52,816 bases of DNA from Endotrypanum monterogeii (taxonomy: Eukaryota; Euglenozoa; Kinetoplastea; Trypanosomatida; Trypanosomatidae): contig CM007324.1 in NCBI GenBank assembly GCA_000333855.2, positions 289,885-342,700 of the forward strand. Reading direction: 5' to 3'. Below are positions 1-10,492 of the stretch, in pieces; position 1 is the stretch's first letter, and every line of letters begins with the position of its first letter. A model generated the notes under the pieces. That model saw only the letters and a program-made list of their open reading frames with translations, was not told the origin of the DNA and ran no database searches. The position numbers were made by a program, and so were the translations under genes.

Positions 1-931
1 TTACTGTGTTTGGCGGTCGTGCACACACCGGCGCTCGAGCGAGGCGGGGCGGGGATCGATTTGCGTTTACGGATACGACGATGTCTGCGAGGCGGCGCGC
101 GCGTCGGAGGAGGGAGGAGTGGGGCAGCAGCACAGCGCAGCACACCACAGCACGGCGCGACGAGGCACAGCACATTCGCAAACAAAGGAGGAGGGGGAGT
201 GGGACAGCAAGGGAAGTGGGACGAGGCCATTGGAGGGGACACGCAGGGGCGGGGGCCACAGCCGAGGCCAGCCGCATGGCCCCGCAGCGCCATGTGGGTG
301 ACAACGGCATGCGGGCAGTTGACGGTTGCCCGTACATGTTCTCGTGCAATGAGAGACGAATCTGCAGAGACATCGCAACACGCCTGGTGAAAAGCAAGAG
401 GACCAGATGTGGTCCGCCGTATCGGTTCTCTGAGTTCGGTTTGGGGAGGGGAGCTGATGACGTGGATGCCGCGGGAGAAGAGTAAGGCAAACGAAAACAA
501 AAAAAAACAAGAACACATTAATCCATGGCGATACCGTCGCGCTTGTTGTTATGTTCCCCCTCTGTATCCGACCTTGGGGAAGTAGGATACGTTGAGGAGG
601 GCATTTCCTTGCTGTGATGATGGCGGTGTCGCCAATTGTTTCCTCGACAATGTAAAGAAGAAGACGTATTTTATTTTCTTTGCCGGAGAGAGGGAGGAGG
701 AGGGGGGGGGGGCGAGCGCATATTCGACTGTCTGTGAGCAAGAGGACCGGTTACGACTACCGCGATCATGACCCCCCCCGCTCCCCCCGTACATGTCTGT
801 GTATCATGTGTCTTTGAGGCATCGATAACTCCTTCCAATCCGTACACATATTTGTCCCTGAGGTGGTGGGGGGAGGAGGGGAGAATCACGTAGATCCCTT
901 ACTGTCACTATCGTGACGTGCATTAGACGAC
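1..931. other. intergenic, 3' flank of the leftmost gene
   Basis: No gene is supported here. The first 300 bases are a GC-rich, purine-biased stretch with repeated GCAC/CAGCAC words, and 670-715 is a GGA-rich tract. Open frames exist on both strands, but they encode biased, repeat-like peptides. The stretch most likely holds the 3' untranslated region of the gene ending at 932 and the signals of the next gene, which lies outside the window. Confidence 0.6.
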
Positions 932-3900
932 CTACAGTGTGCGGGTGCGTAGTTTCATGTGAACTAGCTCAATGCCGTTCTCGTTATACTCGGGCTCCGA
1001 TACAGCTACTTCGGCGGCACGCAGCAATGTTGATGTGTATTTTGACTTCATGAGTAGGTTCACTTCGCTACTGGCGTGAGAGAGAAGCAAGTTCCACTTC
1101 CTGAGTGAGGGAGTCGCCATGCCGCCCTGCGAGGGCGAGGTCGCTGCGATCCTTGCCGCATTACATCCGCCGCTGTCGCGTTCTCGATACTGCCAAGCGG
1201 GCAGGTGTGGTTTTCGCTCTTCGAGCGAGGTGGCCGTGCCATGAAGTGCGCAGTGAGGGTGCCCCCATCTCAACTGGCGGGGGTTCTCGGGCATTGTCGC
1301 CAAGGCTGGAGTAGATCGTCTGTGATGTCGCGGTGCTGGCGAAGTTCTTGCACTGCCTGGTATCGGAGCCGCGCCGGCAGGAACTCCGTTTCGGTTTGTT
1401 GATCTTGAGAATGCTGCGCTTCTCACCCGCATCGAGGCTTCTGGTGGCGGCGATCGCGCTGCGCAGGAGAGCGAGCTGCACCCCGATTGCATTCCCGTTT
1501 TCGTACACACCGTTGGGCTAGGGTGGCGGGCTTTGGTGTGCCGCGCCGAAAGAGGGAATCTCAGCTTGCTGATGAGCCGCTCGGATGTTGGCCGTCTGGT
1601 GCGCCTCGGGTCCCGCATAATCTCCTCTGCACTGGCCGCCGTGGCGGTATTCCCCTCTGCTCTCGCGAGCTGTGCGTCATCAGGATCGCGAGAGAAGCTG
1701 TCACATGTGCGTGCGTGGTCGTAATCTTTTTCCCGCACCAAACGCGCTGGCCGTAAAGTCGACGACCGTGTCGCGGCCGCCTTCCCCGACCGCTGCGAAG
1801 CCACCCGAGTGGGACTTGCATAGGGCCTGTGTCCGCCACGCTCCCACACCGTCGGCGAGATGCCTGCAGCAGCAGCGGCAAACAACCCATCTGGGGGAGC
1901 AAGAGCTGGTATGTCGTAGCACCGCCGCCGACCCCTTATTCCAGGCTCCGGCAAGTTACCGCGACCTTGGCTTTGGGTGAGGATCTCGTCCAGCCACGGT
2001 TCCATTTCTGCGTGACCGCTGTCACTGCCGAGGTGACGCAAGCTTCGGTGAGGGTGTGAGTATGTTCGCTGCCGCGGGATGTCAACCCCCGTCCCCACCT
2101 CGCGTAGTCTGTGCACTGCACGATCCATTTCCACGAAGGACGTACGCGCGACGTTAGATGGCCCTTTCCGAGTGTTTATGCGCTGCCGGGGTGTTGTCGG
2201 ATTTGATGAGGGCACCGCGAGGGGTGCTCCCCCGTTATGAGACCGCTGGGCCCTCATAACTTTGTAGGCCCGCTGTAACGCCGCCACGTCAAGAGGATGT
2301 GGGGATAGTGTCGGCTTGCGAGCGCTCGACGCACGTGGCGACTGAGGTGCCAGCGATATTACAGGCGCCCCTACTCGTGCCTTGCTGTGAGGTGAGAAGT
2401 TCTGTAGCAGGTGACCGCTGCCCTTCATGATGAAGTCACCCAGCAACCTCTCACTAGTTTTTTCGGTTGTACTCACCTTCTTAGGTTTCTCGGCTTGACT
2501 GCTCTCAGGAAAACTCTTCGGGGAGCGCACCCGGTCACCTGTTGGTCGACTCTCCAGCTGCATCCTGCGACCACCCCCTTGTCGCTTGAGAAGGAGCGTA
2601 GTTGTTTGTGCTAGCTCATGCGCTAGCAAGATACGCTGCTTGTGCTCTGTTGCGTCCTCACTTTGCCGAGGGTGCGCAGCAACAGAGTTGCTTTTGATTG
2701 GAAGGGGCTGGGACACAGTGGGGGTGGCTGCTGCACTGGGAGTGAGCGCTTCAAAAGACAAAACCTGTGACAGGGCTCCAGTGCTCAGGGACTTTGATGC
2801 AGAAGTGGTCCCTGGAGCTGTTCCACCGTGGTGGTCGCTGCCGCGCCTGGAGGTCTGCGACACGGGAAACCGCCTTGGCGACTGCTGCAACGAGGCGTGC
2901 AGATGACTGAGATTTCGAAGCGGCGAACCATTCTGAGTGGCCGTCGATGCGCATTTATGAGATATGTCTTCTCCGTTGTTACTTTCCTGTGCAGCAAGAG
3001 CAGCTGGGGAGGTATGGGGCATGGGAGCCAGGTGTGGTTTCGGAGTTGGTATAGCGCTAGACACCGACACCGTCGACAAACCCAAGGACGCTGGGTGCGT
3101 GCAGAAACTAGTCGTCTGACTATACTCATACAAGCCTGCAGCGTTGTGGTCAGTCGGTGAGACATCTGGGACCCCGTTACTTACTTTCAGGGGCCGCTGC
3201 AAGGGAGCAGTGGGTACACCCGTGCACGGCGTCGTGCTCTGGAGTATCTTGTACACCTCACTGTCGTCATATAGGTTATGACGAACATCGACGTGGTACA
3301 GCTGGGGCAGCAGGTGCGAGTGTTGGCGGGGAAAGAGGCGGTTCTGCAGGACCACCGCTGTCACTTCCTTCCATTTGTGCGCTCTGGCATCGACGCCCTG
3401 TTGCTGGAGGAGGACGTCTTGCGTGGCGTCCTCCGCCAGCAGGTTCTCCAAGACTGCCTGGACGCCCTGGAGAGACATATCGTTGTGTGCCAGCAGTACG
3501 TGTTGTAGCGATGCCCAGAGCATATCTGCCTTCACCTTGGGTGTGAAATATGACATGAAATGATCTGCACCACCGCTCCCAACCACCGCGTTCGTGCGCG
3601 CCATCACGCGTGCGTAGGGCCGCGCTCGACGGACAGCGCGCATAATCAGCGACGACGCAAACCACGGCCCACTCGTGTCGTCGAGTCGACACGATCGCGC
3701 GTCCAGATAAAGGATAAAGAGCCGCAGTGGCACCGTTCCCATCGTCGGTGCAGCAGCCGCTGCTGCCTTCACAGGAGGTTGAGCAGATGCTGTTGTTGGT
3801 GAGGGCCCTGCTTGTGCGTCGCACCCAGCGTGCTCTAAAGCACGAATTAAATGGGCAAGGAAGATGTCGCAGTACTCGGCGAAGGAGGTGTGCACCTCGC

Positions 3901-4384
3901 TTGTCCGCAGTCGCTCCCCAAGGCATATCGACGGGTCGAAGTTGATGCCGATTGGGCAGGCTCCCCTGCTTGCGAGGCTGCTCTCCTTCATATGGTCCTC
4001 CTCGTAGCTGAGGAAGGCGTTTACCACATTAACGTACGCACTCGGTGCAGCGAAAGCAGCGGATTCCGCGCAGCTCTCCAGGAGCACCACCGGCGGCCGC
4101 TGCTCTACAAGTGGCGGGGAGGTTGTCTTTTCCCCCGTCTCGCTCACGTTGGCTGCGATGCAGCCTCCTACAAGTTGTTGCGCTTTGTCGATAGTCATGA
4201 CACTTATTCTCGGGCACCTCCTTACCACGCGCCTATTCGATGGCGACGATATCCTTCGCGACGGGATGGAAACGCTGGTGTCATCGCCGAGGTTTGAGGC
4301 GGCATAAACCTCGCGCTGAGTTGCTAGCACAGTACTCGGCACCGGCGCATCAGGGTGGAGGATAATGGAGACGTCGTTTCCCAT
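932..4384 (-). CDS. hypothetical protein, putative N-myristoylated, 1150 aa
   Basis: I do not recognise the family. The ATG start is followed by Gly2, Asn3 and Ser6 (MGNDVS), which fits the N-myristoylation pattern MGxxxS/T, so membrane association is inferred. Residues of roughly 95-385 look folded, with mixed hydrophobic and charged sequence including FILYLDARSC and an alpha-helical stretch around 290-340. Residues 400-1110 are Ser, Pro, Arg and His rich with many S/T-P sites and are probably disordered. The last 50 residues again look ordered and end in basic RTRTL, preceded by ENGIEL. A second gene in this window (35356-38586) starts with a similar MGN...S motif. Kinase substrate or cytoskeletal scaffold are possible roles, but nothing in the sequence fixes one. 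The reading frame is intact. Confidence 0.88.
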   Translation of the reverse strand: MGNDVSIILHPDAPVPSTVLATQREVYAASNLGDDTSVSIPSRRISSPSNRRVVRRCPRISVMTIDKAQQLVGGCIAANVSETGEKTTSPPLVEQRPPVVLLESCAESAAFAAPSAYVNVVNAFLSYEEDHMKESSLASRGACPIGINFDPSICLGERLRTSEVHTSFAEYCDIFLAHLIRALEHAGCDAQAGPSPTTASAQPPVKAAAAAAPTMGTVPLRLFILYLDARSCRLDDTSGPWFASSLIMRAVRRARPYARVMARTNAVVGSGGADHFMSYFTPKVKADMLWASLQHVLLAHNDMSLQGVQAVLENLLAEDATQDVLLQQQGVDARAHKWKEVTAVVLQNRLFPRQHSHLLPQLYHVDVRHNLYDDSEVYKILQSTTPCTGVPTAPLQRPLKVSNGVPDVSPTDHNAAGLYEYSQTTSFCTHPASLGLSTVSVSSAIPTPKPHLAPMPHTSPAALAAQESNNGEDISHKCASTATQNGSPLRNLSHLHASLQQSPRRFPVSQTSRRGSDHHGGTAPGTTSASKSLSTGALSQVLSFEALTPSAAATPTVSQPLPIKSNSVAAHPRQSEDATEHKQRILLAHELAQTTTLLLKRQGGGRRMQLESRPTGDRVRSPKSFPESSQAEKPKKVSTTEKTSERLLGDFIMKGSGHLLQNFSPHSKARVGAPVISLAPQSPRASSARKPTLSPHPLDVAALQRAYKVMRAQRSHNGGAPLAVPSSNPTTPRQRINTRKGPSNVARTSFVEMDRAVHRLREVGTGVDIPRQRTYSHPHRSLRHLGSDSGHAEMEPWLDEILTQSQGRGNLPEPGIRGRRRCYDIPALAPPDGLFAAAAAGISPTVWERGGHRPYASPTRVASQRSGKAAATRSSTLRPARLVREKDYDHARTCDSFSRDPDDAQLARAEGNTATAASAEEIMRDPRRTRRPTSERLISKLRFPLSARHTKARHPSPTVCTKTGMQSGCSSLSCAARSPPPEASMRVRSAAFSRSTNRNGVPAGAAPIPGSARTSPAPRHHRRSTPALATMPENPRQLRWGHPHCALHGTATSLEERKPHLPAWQYRERDSGGCNAARIAATSPSQGGMATPSLRKWNLLLSHASSEVNLLMKSKYTSTLLRAAEVAVSEPEYNENGIELVHMKLRTRTL

Positions 4385-4394
4385 ATTACCTGTA

Positions 4395-4432
<38 letters not shown>

Positions 4433-5502
4433 CGCCTACGCCAACGTGCTTGGGGGGGGGTTGGGTTGGGGTGGAGTGGAGTCCGAGAGGAGTTGGATCA
4501 CAAATTGAAAAAAAAAAACGTTACGTTGCTTGTATAGGTGTCCTGCTACTCCGCACAGCCGAGGAAGACAAGAATATATAGAGTATATATATGTATATCG
4601 AGGCGTGGATTCGTAGGTGCGAGGGCCAGGGGGAGGGGGGTGGAGCGGGTGGGTGTGAGGAGGCGGAGTGCGTGATGCCCACGCCGCAGCACTTGGCAAG
4701 GCAAGGGAGGATGGTGCTCGAAGGGGGATGGAGGGGCAGAGGGAGTATTATCGATGTTTTTTTTTTTTGCGGCGGATGGAGACATACACTACTCAATGGT
4801 GCAAGACACTTATAAAGGGCAACAGAAACACACACATACAAAAAAAAAAAAAGCGTCAAGGATGCTGGATCGCAAAGGAAATATTGTGAGAGAGGATACA
4901 GGCGGAAGCGGAAGGCACCTGACGTAATCTACGATACACATAGGTGCTGTGTATGCCTTCTGTTTTTTTTTTTTCGGACGCTGGGGAAGAGGGAAGAGGC
5001 TGATGCTGCTACACAACGAAGAGACTGTGCTGAGGAGGGAGGGGGGGCCTATAAAACATCAGACACACACACGGATATATATATATATATATATATATAT
5101 GCATATATGCATACGTCTGCACATATAAGGTTAGGGTGCCCGCTTTGGAACAGCTTCAAGGGGCCAGCGTAGCAACTATACACACATTTATACATACTCA
5201 TAGACCCATCCCCAAACAGATAGGGAGGGAAGGAAGAGAGGGAGCGAGCAGGCGGCCAGAGGGGGTGGGGAAACAAGGACGGACATGCGTGCATACGGGT
5301 AACTGTTGTGGGGAGAATTGGGCACGAAAGACACTTCATTGAGAATGAACATCACACGGGCGTGTGTGTGTGTGGGGGGGGGCGCGAAACAACAAAAAAC
5401 AGCGCAGAGAACAGTAAGCTTTACATAAACATACGCTATACACACCCAAACCGGGAGAAGTGGTGCGCGAGGGGGGGGGGTACAGGTTATGCCCCTCAGT
5501 GC
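4385..5502. other. intergenic with TG/TA microsatellites
   Basis: It lies between two minus-strand genes. It contains a composite (TG)n(TA)n at 4391-4431, A- and T-runs at 4508-4517, 4757-4768, 4840-4852 and 4963-4974, and a TA block at 5075-5108. Between 4610 and 4740 the + strand is purine-rich, so the transcript is pyrimidine-rich there, consistent with trans-splicing signals for the gene at 932-4384. No coding sequence is supported. Confidence 0.6.
4391..4431. repeat. composite (TG)n-(TA)n microsatellite
   Basis: An uninterrupted run of TG dinucleotides passes into about twelve TA dinucleotides, just upstream of the start codon at 4384 in transcription direction. Confidence 0.9.
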
Positions 5503-6414
5503 CTAGTACGCATACTTGAACTCGGTGAAGTGGGTGTGCTTCGCGAAGCGTGTCGAGCTCACTGGGTCGACTGGCGTCTTGCCGTGCACCGTCATCGTCT
5601 TCCCGGTGTTTGGGTTGCCCGTATATAGGGTTATAGGCTCGTCACTAAGGTAGTCTTGCGAGAGTTCGTCCACGACTGGCAACACCTCATTTTTATCACA
5701 CATGGTCGCTCGGTACTCAGATACATTAGGGCCATAGGAAAGACTCATTCCATGCATGCTCGCCTCGCATAGCAATAGCTGTTCATGACGCGCCCGCCTG
5801 TTAGCGGCCTGCATTTCCTTTGCTGCCGCTCTCGCCTGCTCCATCAAGAGCTGACTTCTCACTCCCAAATCTGGTCGTCGCTGCGACGCCACGTCACTAC
5901 TTGTGCTGTTGAAGTCTACGCGATACGTTGTGTTCATGTCGCGCATGTTTGGGTGGCGTGCGTCACACGTCAGGTATGGCGTACTCAAATGGCCGCCTGA
6001 GAAGTAGCCGCTCGGCTTTTGTGTGATCACCTCTATTGTACTAGTCGGGTTCCACCCAGCCTGCAGGAGTGACTGCATCTGCTGCACCGGTGCCGAGGTC
6101 GGCAGCGGGGATTTCTCGTCTTCGCTCATTTTTTTTTGCTGTAGTTGTGCTTCCTGGATCGCTAGCAGGTCGCGCTCCAGCACATCATCTTCCTGCCAAT
6201 TGCCGCAGAGCACTCGGTGCGGTCGACGGTCCGCCGATGTTAGGCTATCTGCAGTGGTCGAGAGGGTGCCGCTCGTACCAGCTTCCGCGGAGGTTCCCGT
6301 TACTGTGGGCCGCACGCGATTGTACCGGCGTTCTTCTACCCACGTCCCACCTGGACTACATGTATCGATTGGAACATAAGGCTTCCGCGCCTTTCCATAG
6401 TAGGAGTCCATCAT
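5503..6414 (-). CDS. hypothetical protein, possibly flagellar axoneme/microtubule-inner type, 303 aa
   Basis: The open frame extends to 6501, but that upstream codon is GTG. The first ATG pair is at 6414/6411 (MMDSYYGK), immediately after a CCCCT-rich tract, so I start there. The protein is rich in Tyr, Thr, Asn and Arg and contains short aromatic segments such as NTTYRVDF near the middle and TRFAKHTHFTEFKYAY at the extreme C-terminus. There is one charged helical stretch near residues 180-220. Short repeated Thr/Tyr/Phe-containing segments of this kind are typical of small axonemal and microtubule inner proteins, but this is resemblance, not a domain match. A GNPNTGKT string near residue 266 mimics a Walker A motif but is too close to the end to belong to an ATPase. 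Function unknown. Confidence 0.85.
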   Translation of the reverse strand: MMDSYYGKARKPYVPIDTCSPGGTWVEERRYNRVRPTVTGTSAEAGTSGTLSTTADSLTSADRRPHRVLCGNWQEDDVLERDLLAIQEAQLQQKKMSEDEKSPLPTSAPVQQMQSLLQAGWNPTSTIEVITQKPSGYFSGGHLSTPYLTCDARHPNMRDMNTTYRVDFNSTSSDVASQRRPDLGVRSQLLMEQARAAAKEMQAANRRARHEQLLLCEASMHGMSLSYGPNVSEYRATMCDKNEVLPVVDELSQDYLSDEPITLYTGNPNTGKTMTVHGKTPVDPVSSTRFAKHTHFTEFKYAY

Positions 6415-6924
6415 TGGTGCAGAGGGGGGAGGGGAGGGGAGGGGAGGGGAAGGGGGACACACGGAAAGCGTGGCGAAGAAGAAAATGAAACTGTTTGGCA
6501 CGCATACAAGACAGCAGGGAAAGACCAGCGTTACGTTGTTGATGATGTTGACGAGGCAGAAGAGTCGAGAAGAGAATGGTGAAGTAGTGCTGTTAGTCGT
6601 TGTTTCAACAACAACAAAAAAAAAACAAGCAGAGACAACTATGGGAGGGAGCAGCAGGAGGAGGAGGACGGGGGCTTTATATTTTGCCGCCGCCCCCCCC
6701 CCCCAATCATCTGTCCTCGCATCAGCTGTGCAGATCGTTGCCTCACGGCTTTACTGGAGGGCACGAATCTATGAAAAACGATTCCCTTCTGTCAATTTTT
6801 CAAAAATAATTCGTTTCCTAGTACGTTGTGTATGTGTGCTTGTGGAATGACTTCGAGATGAGGGAAGAAGAGAATTGTGTTTTCTTTTTTAATGAGACAC
6901 GCACACAGACGATTACTGATGTTA

Positions 6925-6941
6925 CGCACACACACACACAC

Positions 6942-6973
<32 letters not shown>
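6925..6973. repeat. composite (CA)n-(TA)n microsatellite
   Basis: Eight CA units are followed by about fourteen TA units. The pattern is nearly identical to 7374-7420 and suggests a common origin or a shared mutational process. Confidence 0.85.
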
Positions 6974-7373
6974 CGCCGTCAAAACAGTCACGTTCGTTTT
7001 TTATCTCTGGCACCTGTGTGCACACACGACACCTTCATCTCTGTGTAAGCGTCTGTGGATTTACTTAAGTGTATGCTTGCGAACAAACGGCCGAAAAGGG
7101 TTATTCATTTAGGGAGCCAAAAAAAAAAGCAGATGTTTGCAGAGGTGGAGGGGGAAGGGGGATGCGTGCGTATCGTGTATGTACAGAAATATATATATAT
7201 ACACACAATGGCCGAGTTCACCATCATGACCACCCATACCCCTTTCTCTCATTCTCACACCTGCATCGACAAGCCATCGTGCCGCCATCGATTTTTTTTC
7301 CCCTCCTCCTTCTCTTGGTTATCATCGTTTCGTTTCACGCCACAGGAAGACAGCTACAATACAAAGATCAAGG

Positions 7374-7376
7374 TAT

Positions 7377-7420
<44 letters not shown>
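7374..7420. repeat. composite (CA)n-(TA)n microsatellite
   Basis: CA dinucleotides switch to about fifteen TA dinucleotides. It lies in the probable 3' UTR of the Pescadillo gene. Confidence 0.85.
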
Positions 7421-7423
<3 letters not shown>

Positions 7424-7616
7424 TGTGTGTAATGGGGGGGGCGCGTAATTAAACGTTGAAGAGCACACACATTCCCAATACGTCCACCACACCGCATCGA
7501 TAAGAGCCCCCAAGGGTTTGCACGTGTGCAGCGGTGATGACAGCGTTGGCGACGTTGTATAACTTTCTCTCGGGCTTTTCGGCGAGGGGATGGGGTGCAG
7601 AAGTATGGAGGCTTCT

Positions 7617-9632
7617 CTATTGTACCCACTTGGGCAGCTTCTTATACGGATTGTCGGCCTTCTTATTCTTCAGTTTCTTGCCCTTTGCCTCGGCTCGCTG
7701 GCGACGTGCCTCCATCCTTGTGTTGATGAGTCCCTTGCCATCATCCGTCTTCTGCAACTTACCCTCAGCGATGTGCTTCGCCTTCTCTTCTAGGGACGCT
7801 GCCTTCTTCGCCGAGCCATGAACCACACCACTGACCATCTTGTAAAAACGTGCAGCCTTCTTGCGCGCGACCTGGAGCTGCATCTTGCGCGTCACTGCCT
7901 CCTGGCGCTTCACCTCAGACATCCTTCGCTGCAGTCGTGCTTCGGAGGTCTCCGATTGGCGCTTCTTCTCCTCTTCTTTTCGCAGCGCCTGCCGCCGCCG
8001 CGCCACCACCTCATTCGTCGGCGCGTTCATCAAGTTCATCTCGCGCTGCTTTTTGACCTTCAGCGCAGAGAGCTTCGATCGCTGCACCTCCTCCGCAACC
8101 TCTTCTGCCTTCCAGGCTGGCTTCTTGCGCGCCACCGTGAGCTCGTCGCCGGAGAGAGAGACGTCATCCTCCACGTCCATCTCCGGCACCGCCACGTGAG
8201 CCTCATCGTCACTGTACTCGTCCTCCAGCTGCGCCACCTTCCCTTCTGGGTCCATGGCGGAGTAGGAAGGATCGATTAGCCTGCGAATTTCGTGAACACG
8301 CGCCGGTACGTAGCCAACAATCCGTGGGTGGTTCTTCTTGACTTCCTCGACCGCCGCATTCTCTTGGGGTGCGTTCGTGATGGAGACGGAGAAGGGCGAC
8401 ACGTGCGGCGGCAGCTCCTCTCCCATGCGGTAGCCCTCCACCGGGAGCATGAACCGCGCGTTCAGGCAGTCAAAGATGTACTGCGGCTGCACATACTCCA
8501 GCTGATCGTCTTTTTGTACGCCTGGCGGCAGTGAAGGGCGGTCAATGACAACGTGGGTAATGTTTGACGGTACGTACTCGGTCGCTACACGGCCGCCGCA
8601 CGCACTGATAATGAGCGCAACGCGCTTTGCGGGCACCTCGCGCGAGATGAAGAAGGTAAGTCCGCGGAAAACCTCGCACGCCTTCTGCAACTCTTCCTCC
8701 TTCAATGAGCGACTCGACTCCACTTCCTTCGCTTCTTTTGTATGCGCCTGGTTCGCACCAACGTCGAGCACAGTCAGCGCTGCACCCGTCGCGAAGTCCT
8801 CTGCGTTTGCGCGCGTCACCCCCTCTTCATCCTCTATCGCCAATTTGTCTGCCTCATCGCGTGCGAGGTCCGACTCGAGTTTGAACAAGACAAACCGCAT
8901 CATCTCCAGGTAGAACTCGAGGAAGCTCAGGAGCACGTACTGCTGGATGCCCGGGGGAAAGCGATGTGCGTACTCGTGCGGACACAACCACCGCACCCGC
9001 TCACCCTTGACAATCGCTTCGTAGTAGTAGCCTTTGATGGAGATGAACCCCTTCGTGAGAACATGCGCGCGCGCAACGTACTTGTCCCAGCGGTCGCACA
9101 TCTCCTTGGCCCTCTCGCTCAGGCCAGAGGTGAGGGAGTGGTGTATCTCAATGGTGCTATCGGACTTGATCTCCGGGCTAAGGAAGGCGTAAAGATGAAT
9201 GATCGACATGGCGTCGTCAACGTCGCGGATGGCGTCAATGAAGTACGGATAGCGCTCCTTGATTGTCGCCACTAGGCTGTGGTGCGGCTTCACGCTCGGG
9301 TTGTGCAGCGCCTTGAGGTCATCGATGAGGCCCATCGCCTCCGCCCGCTTTACCTTTTTCTCCCAGGCTCGGTATGCCATCATCTTTTCGGTGAGCTGGT
9401 CGTGCACTAACCACTTGATCTCGCGCGCGAGGTAATACTGCTTCTCATTGCCGCTTTGCTTTTGCTTGCTGCGATTGAGTGCACGGGGGTAGATGCCCTT
9501 GAGGATGCAGAGACGGCGGAACTGAATAGACTCCATCTGCAGCAACCGCGTCGCTTGCATCCGCGTGAGGTATTTTTTCTTGAAGCGCTCCTTCTTCACC
9601 CGCTTCGCCCATGCTTGCTTCTTGTGCACCAT
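7617..9632 (-). CDS. PES1: Pescadillo homolog, ribosome biogenesis factor, 671 aa
   Basis: Pescadillo/Nop7 is a nucleolar component of the PeBoW complex (with BOP1/Erb1 and WDR12/Ytm1), needed for large-subunit rRNA maturation. Residues 1-290 match the Pescadillo N-terminal domain: a basic start MVHKKQAW, then LLQMESIQFRRLCILKGIYPR at 31-50 and the conserved block around IKERYPYFIDAIRDVDDAM. A BRCT domain spans about 318-410 (FRGLTFFISREV, then ITHVVIDRP, then YVQPQYIFDCL). Residues 420-671 are acidic, then strongly basic and coiled-coil-like, ending in KKLPKWVQ. The open frame runs 54 codons further upstream, but that extension is TA-repeat-encoded; the ATG at 9632 gives the family N-terminus. 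Length is in the usual range for the family (about 590-700). Identification is confident. Confidence 0.97.
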   Translation of the reverse strand: MVHKKQAWAKRVKKERFKKKYLTRMQATRLLQMESIQFRRLCILKGIYPRALNRSKQKQSGNEKQYYLAREIKWLVHDQLTEKMMAYRAWEKKVKRAEAMGLIDDLKALHNPSVKPHHSLVATIKERYPYFIDAIRDVDDAMSIIHLYAFLSPEIKSDSTIEIHHSLTSGLSERAKEMCDRWDKYVARAHVLTKGFISIKGYYYEAIVKGERVRWLCPHEYAHRFPPGIQQYVLLSFLEFYLEMMRFVLFKLESDLARDEADKLAIEDEEGVTRANAEDFATGAALTVLDVGANQAHTKEAKEVESSRSLKEEELQKACEVFRGLTFFISREVPAKRVALIISACGGRVATEYVPSNITHVVIDRPSLPPGVQKDDQLEYVQPQYIFDCLNARFMLPVEGYRMGEELPPHVSPFSVSITNAPQENAAVEEVKKNHPRIVGYVPARVHEIRRLIDPSYSAMDPEGKVAQLEDEYSDDEAHVAVPEMDVEDDVSLSGDELTVARKKPAWKAEEVAEEVQRSKLSALKVKKQREMNLMNAPTNEVVARRRQALRKEEEKKRQSETSEARLQRRMSEVKRQEAVTRKMQLQVARKKAARFYKMVSGVVHGSAKKAASLEEKAKHIAEGKLQKTDDGKGLINTRMEARRQRAEAKGKKLKNKKADNPYKKLPKWVQ

Positions 9633-9702
9633 CGTGTATGTGTATATAAATATAAATATATATAGAAAGAGAGGTAAGCTGTTGTTGTTGTTTTCTGAGT
9701 GC

Positions 9703-9738
9703 CTGTGGAGTTGGGCACAAGAGGAGGGGGAGGGGTGG
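9703..9738 (-). promoter_or_regulatory. candidate trans-splice acceptor for Pescadillo
   Basis: In transcript sense a CCACCCCTCCCCCTCCTC tract is followed by CTCCACAG, with the AG at 9704-9703. This would leave a 5' UTR of about 70 nt before the ATG at 9632, with no ATG in between on the sense strand that I can see. It is inferred from pattern only. Confidence 0.45.
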
Positions 9739-9933
9739 TCTTCAAGTTTAGAGGCCAAACACAGATGGACACAATCCCTTCTCGAACTGTGCACACGTGT
9801 GGGTTATTCAACGGGGGGGGGTTGCGAGGGAAGGGAGAGTAGACCAGCGGGGTACAATATATATATACATATACATATACATATATATATATATGTGTGT
9901 GTGTGCGCATGTATAGAAGGATAGAGAAGTAGA

Positions 9934-10164
9934 AAGGGGGTTATAGAAGAAAAGTGTTGCGTGGGGTGGTGAGAGGGAGAGAGAGAGGTGTGTGCGTGTT
10001 GGCTAGTGCTGCGTACATTATGAGGCTGTTCTGCATCGACAGTTTAACTGCTATTCCGTATTTCCTGTACTCGGACGCGTTTGCATTACAGCTGCCAGAC
10101 ACCCCTTACTGGCTCCTCGACTGATTCACTCCTAGTGAACAGGGGATAGTCGCAGAGAATGTGT

Positions 10165-10165
<1 letters not shown>
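9934..10165. repeat. 232-bp direct repeat, copy 1
   Basis: This unit is repeated at 10262-10493 with a constant offset of 328 bases. The only difference I see is A9945 versus G10273. Both copies run into a TA microsatellite on their right side. Confidence 0.93.
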
Positions 10166-10199
<34 letters not shown>

Positions 10200-10241
10200 G
10201 TATATGTGTGTATATATATATATATGTGTGTGTATATATAT

Positions 10242-10261
10242 NNNNNNNNNNNNNNNNNNNN
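10242..10261. other. assembly gap (20 N)
   Basis: Twenty undetermined bases directly follow a TA/TG microsatellite and directly precede copy 2 of the 232-bp repeat. Confidence 0.99.
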
Positions 10262-10492
10262 AAGGGGGTTATGGAAGAAAAGTGTTGCGTGGGGTGGTGA
10301 GAGGGAGAGAGAGAGGTGTGTGCGTGTTGGCTAGTGCTGCGTACATTATGAGGCTGTTCTGCATCGACAGTTTAACTGCTATTCCGTATTTCCTGTACTC
10401 GGACGCGTTTGCATTACAGCTGCCAGACACCCCTTACTGGCTCCTCGACTGATTCACTCCTAGTGAACAGGGGATAGTCGCAGAGAATGTGT

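Larger units (their letters stand above)
6415..7616. other. intergenic with CA/TA blocks
   Basis: It contains a GGGGA purine block (6427-6452), a C-run at 6694-6704, a CA-TA composite at 6925-6973, and another at 7374-7420. Open frames here encode only alternating Ile-Tyr or Cys-Val from the microsatellites. No gene is supported. The stretch probably contains the 3' UTR of the Pescadillo gene (ending at 7617) and the trans-splicing region of the gene starting at 6414. Confidence 0.6.

Noticed and set aside
6..485. 159-codon plus-strand frame at the left edge
   Set aside because: Composition (Arg/Gly/Ala/His) follows GC-rich repeated words; it is opposite to all real genes and has no splice signal I can see.
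5503..5620. GNPNTGKT, a Walker A-like string in the 303-aa protein
   Set aside because: It lies 38 residues from the C-terminus with no room for the rest of a P-loop NTPase and no Walker B; treated as chance.
10159..10452. plus-strand frame crossing the N gap
   Set aside because: It is encoded by TA/TG microsatellite and undetermined bases; not a gene.
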